DNA from: Planctomycetaceae bacterium
Lineage (GTDB): Bacteria > Planctomycetota > Planctomycetia > Pirellulales > Pirellulaceae
DNA: 16,478 bases
Assembly: GCA_005773145.1 (NCBI GenBank)
Contig: SXHS01000029.1
Coordinates: 1-16,478 of the forward strand
Direction: 5' to 3'
The position numbers were made by a program, and so were the translations under genes. Below are positions 15,493-16,478 of the stretch, piece after piece. The first letter of the stretch is position 1, and each line of letters opens with the position of its first letter. The notes beneath the pieces were generated by a model. It ran no database searches. It was given only the letters and a program-made list of their open reading frames with translations, and was not told the DNA's origin.

Positions 15493-16478
15493 TTAGAGCA
15501 GGGGCGTCAACAAGCGAGACATATTATATCCCAATCGCTGTACGTACGGACGCTGCTGCACCTGCGCCAAGCTCATCTCCTGTGAATCGAGCAGGTAGGA
15601 CTGCTGCAACCGCCGCAACTCGGCGGTGAAGGCAGTGTCATACATGGCCATCGTGATCTCGAAATTAAGCTTCAAGCTGCGTGGATCCAGATTCAACGAA
15701 CCGAACAGGCTCAAATGTCCGTCGATGGTCACGGATTTGGTATGCAACAGGCCCCCTTCAAACAGGGCGACACGGACACCGGACGCCAAGAGGTCGTCCT
15801 TGTGGGCTTGACTGGCCCAGCGGACCAACCGTGAATCGACCTTGGCCGGCACAATCAACGTGACGGCGACGCCACGTCGCGCGGCGGAGACCAGGGCCAT
15901 CAGCAGCGCGTCGTCGGGAACGAAGTAGGGGGTGGTCATGATCAGCTCATGACGGGCTGCGTAGAGCGCGGTGAGCAGAATCTCTTGCGCGGCCGTGGGG
16001 GCGGTTAAGGGCCCCGTGGGAATCACTTGGACTACGGCGCTATGCGGCATCTCTGCCAACGGGGTCCGAATCGTGTTCTGGGAAGTCGCGAGCGCGATGG
16101 CTTCGGATCCGCGCCTTGTTTCCATGTCCCAATCGGCGGCAAAAATAGCTCCTAACCACTCGACCGCCGGCCCTTCCACACGCACCATGGCATCCACCCA
16201 CTCCCCCACGTGCGAGGAGGTCTTGAAGTAACGAGGATCGACGAGGTTCAAACTGCCGGTGTACCCAAGGCGATGATCGATCACCACGATCTTCCGGTGC
16301 AATCGCAGATCGAGTCGGGCGAATAGGACACGCAACAAACCCACGGGTAAGGCCCCCTGCACTTCGACCCCCGCACCGCGCAATCGCTTCGCCAGCGGAC
16401 CACGCAGGAACTCCCGACTCCCTACGTCATCCAACAATACGCGACACTGCACCCCCCGTTTGGCCGCACGCATCAAGG
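15493..16478 (-). CDS. Cardiolipin synthase-like phospholipase D (5' partial)
   Basis: Cls joins two phosphatidylglycerols, or PG and PE, to make cardiolipin at the inner membrane. About 328 residues are visible. They include both HKD catalytic motifs of the PLD superfamily: LHRKIVVIDHRLGYTGSLNL near visible residue 59 and LHTKSVTIDGHLSLFGSLNL near 245. Between them is the family's TTPYFVPDDALLMAL region. The missing N-terminus (perhaps 150 residues, with the membrane helices) lies beyond the right edge of the window. The frame is still open at 16478, so ATG 16473 should not be read as the start. It ends 99 bp upstream of the mutarotase-family gene. Substrate preference cannot be read from the sequence. 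Confidence 0.9.
   Translation of the reverse strand, partial: LMRAAKRGVQCRVLLDDVGSREFLRGPLAKRLRGAGVEVQGALPVGLLRVLFARLDLRLHRKIVVIDHRLGYTGSLNLVDPRYFKTSSHVGEWVDAMVRVEGPAVEWLGAIFAADWDMETRRGSEAIALATSQNTIRTPLAEMPHSAVVQVIPTGPLTAPTAAQEILLTALYAARHELIMTTPYFVPDDALLMALVSAARRGVAVTLIVPAKVDSRLVRWASQAHKDDLLASGVRVALFEGGLLHTKSVTIDGHLSLFGSLNLDPRSLKLNFEITMAMYDTAFTAELRRLQQSYLLDSQEMSLAQVQQRPYVQRLGYNMSRLLTPLL

Overview
The window looks like a piece of a planctomycete chromosome (Planctomycetota, probably Pirellulales). It is GC-rich and densely coded, with many 1-4 nt gene overlaps. The main taxonomic clue is two hypothetical genes that I recognise from memory as typical of planctomycetes: the 79-aa protein at 2653-2892 and the 181-aa protein at 7001-7546. 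No phage, plasmid, IS, CRISPR or defence genes are visible. No tRNA or rRNA was recognised.

Layout, left to right. (i) 1-2410, plus strand: the tail of an unknown membrane protein, then two tandem CNNM/CorC-type transporter-like paralogues. All three are joined by ATGA stop/start overlaps. (ii) 2653-3730: a small hypothetical gene that converges, 1 bp apart, on mutM (Fpg DNA glycosylase, minus strand). (iii) 3771-6846, plus strand: an imperfect palindrome in the divergent intergenic region, an exported HExxH metallopeptidase-like protein starting at TTG, then trpB and trpA, the last two steps of tryptophan synthesis. (iv) 6898-7546: a good sigma-70-like promoter and the 181-aa hypothetical gene. 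(v) 11136-7556, minus strand: an 885-aa lipoprotein/membrane protein overlapping an ABC-type ATPase gene, with no permease gene next to it. (vi) 11137-12477: short direct repeats, a GlsB/YeaQ-type membrane protein, a run of three overlapping CTAG hairpins, a 122-aa membrane protein, and a speculative 29-aa lipoprotein ORF. (vii) 16478-12474, minus strand: a 5'-truncated cardiolipin synthase-like phospholipase D, an L-rhamnose mutarotase-family gene with its own predicted promoter, and comEC 19 bp downstream of it.

Most of the window is core metabolism, envelope and housekeeping. I see no coherent new multi-gene system. The best leads are the orphan ABC ATPase with its lipid-anchored partner, the metallopeptidase coupled to trpBA, the repeats around 11190-12000, and the palindrome at 3771-3809. 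Homology statements come from motif recognition by eye; no database was searched.
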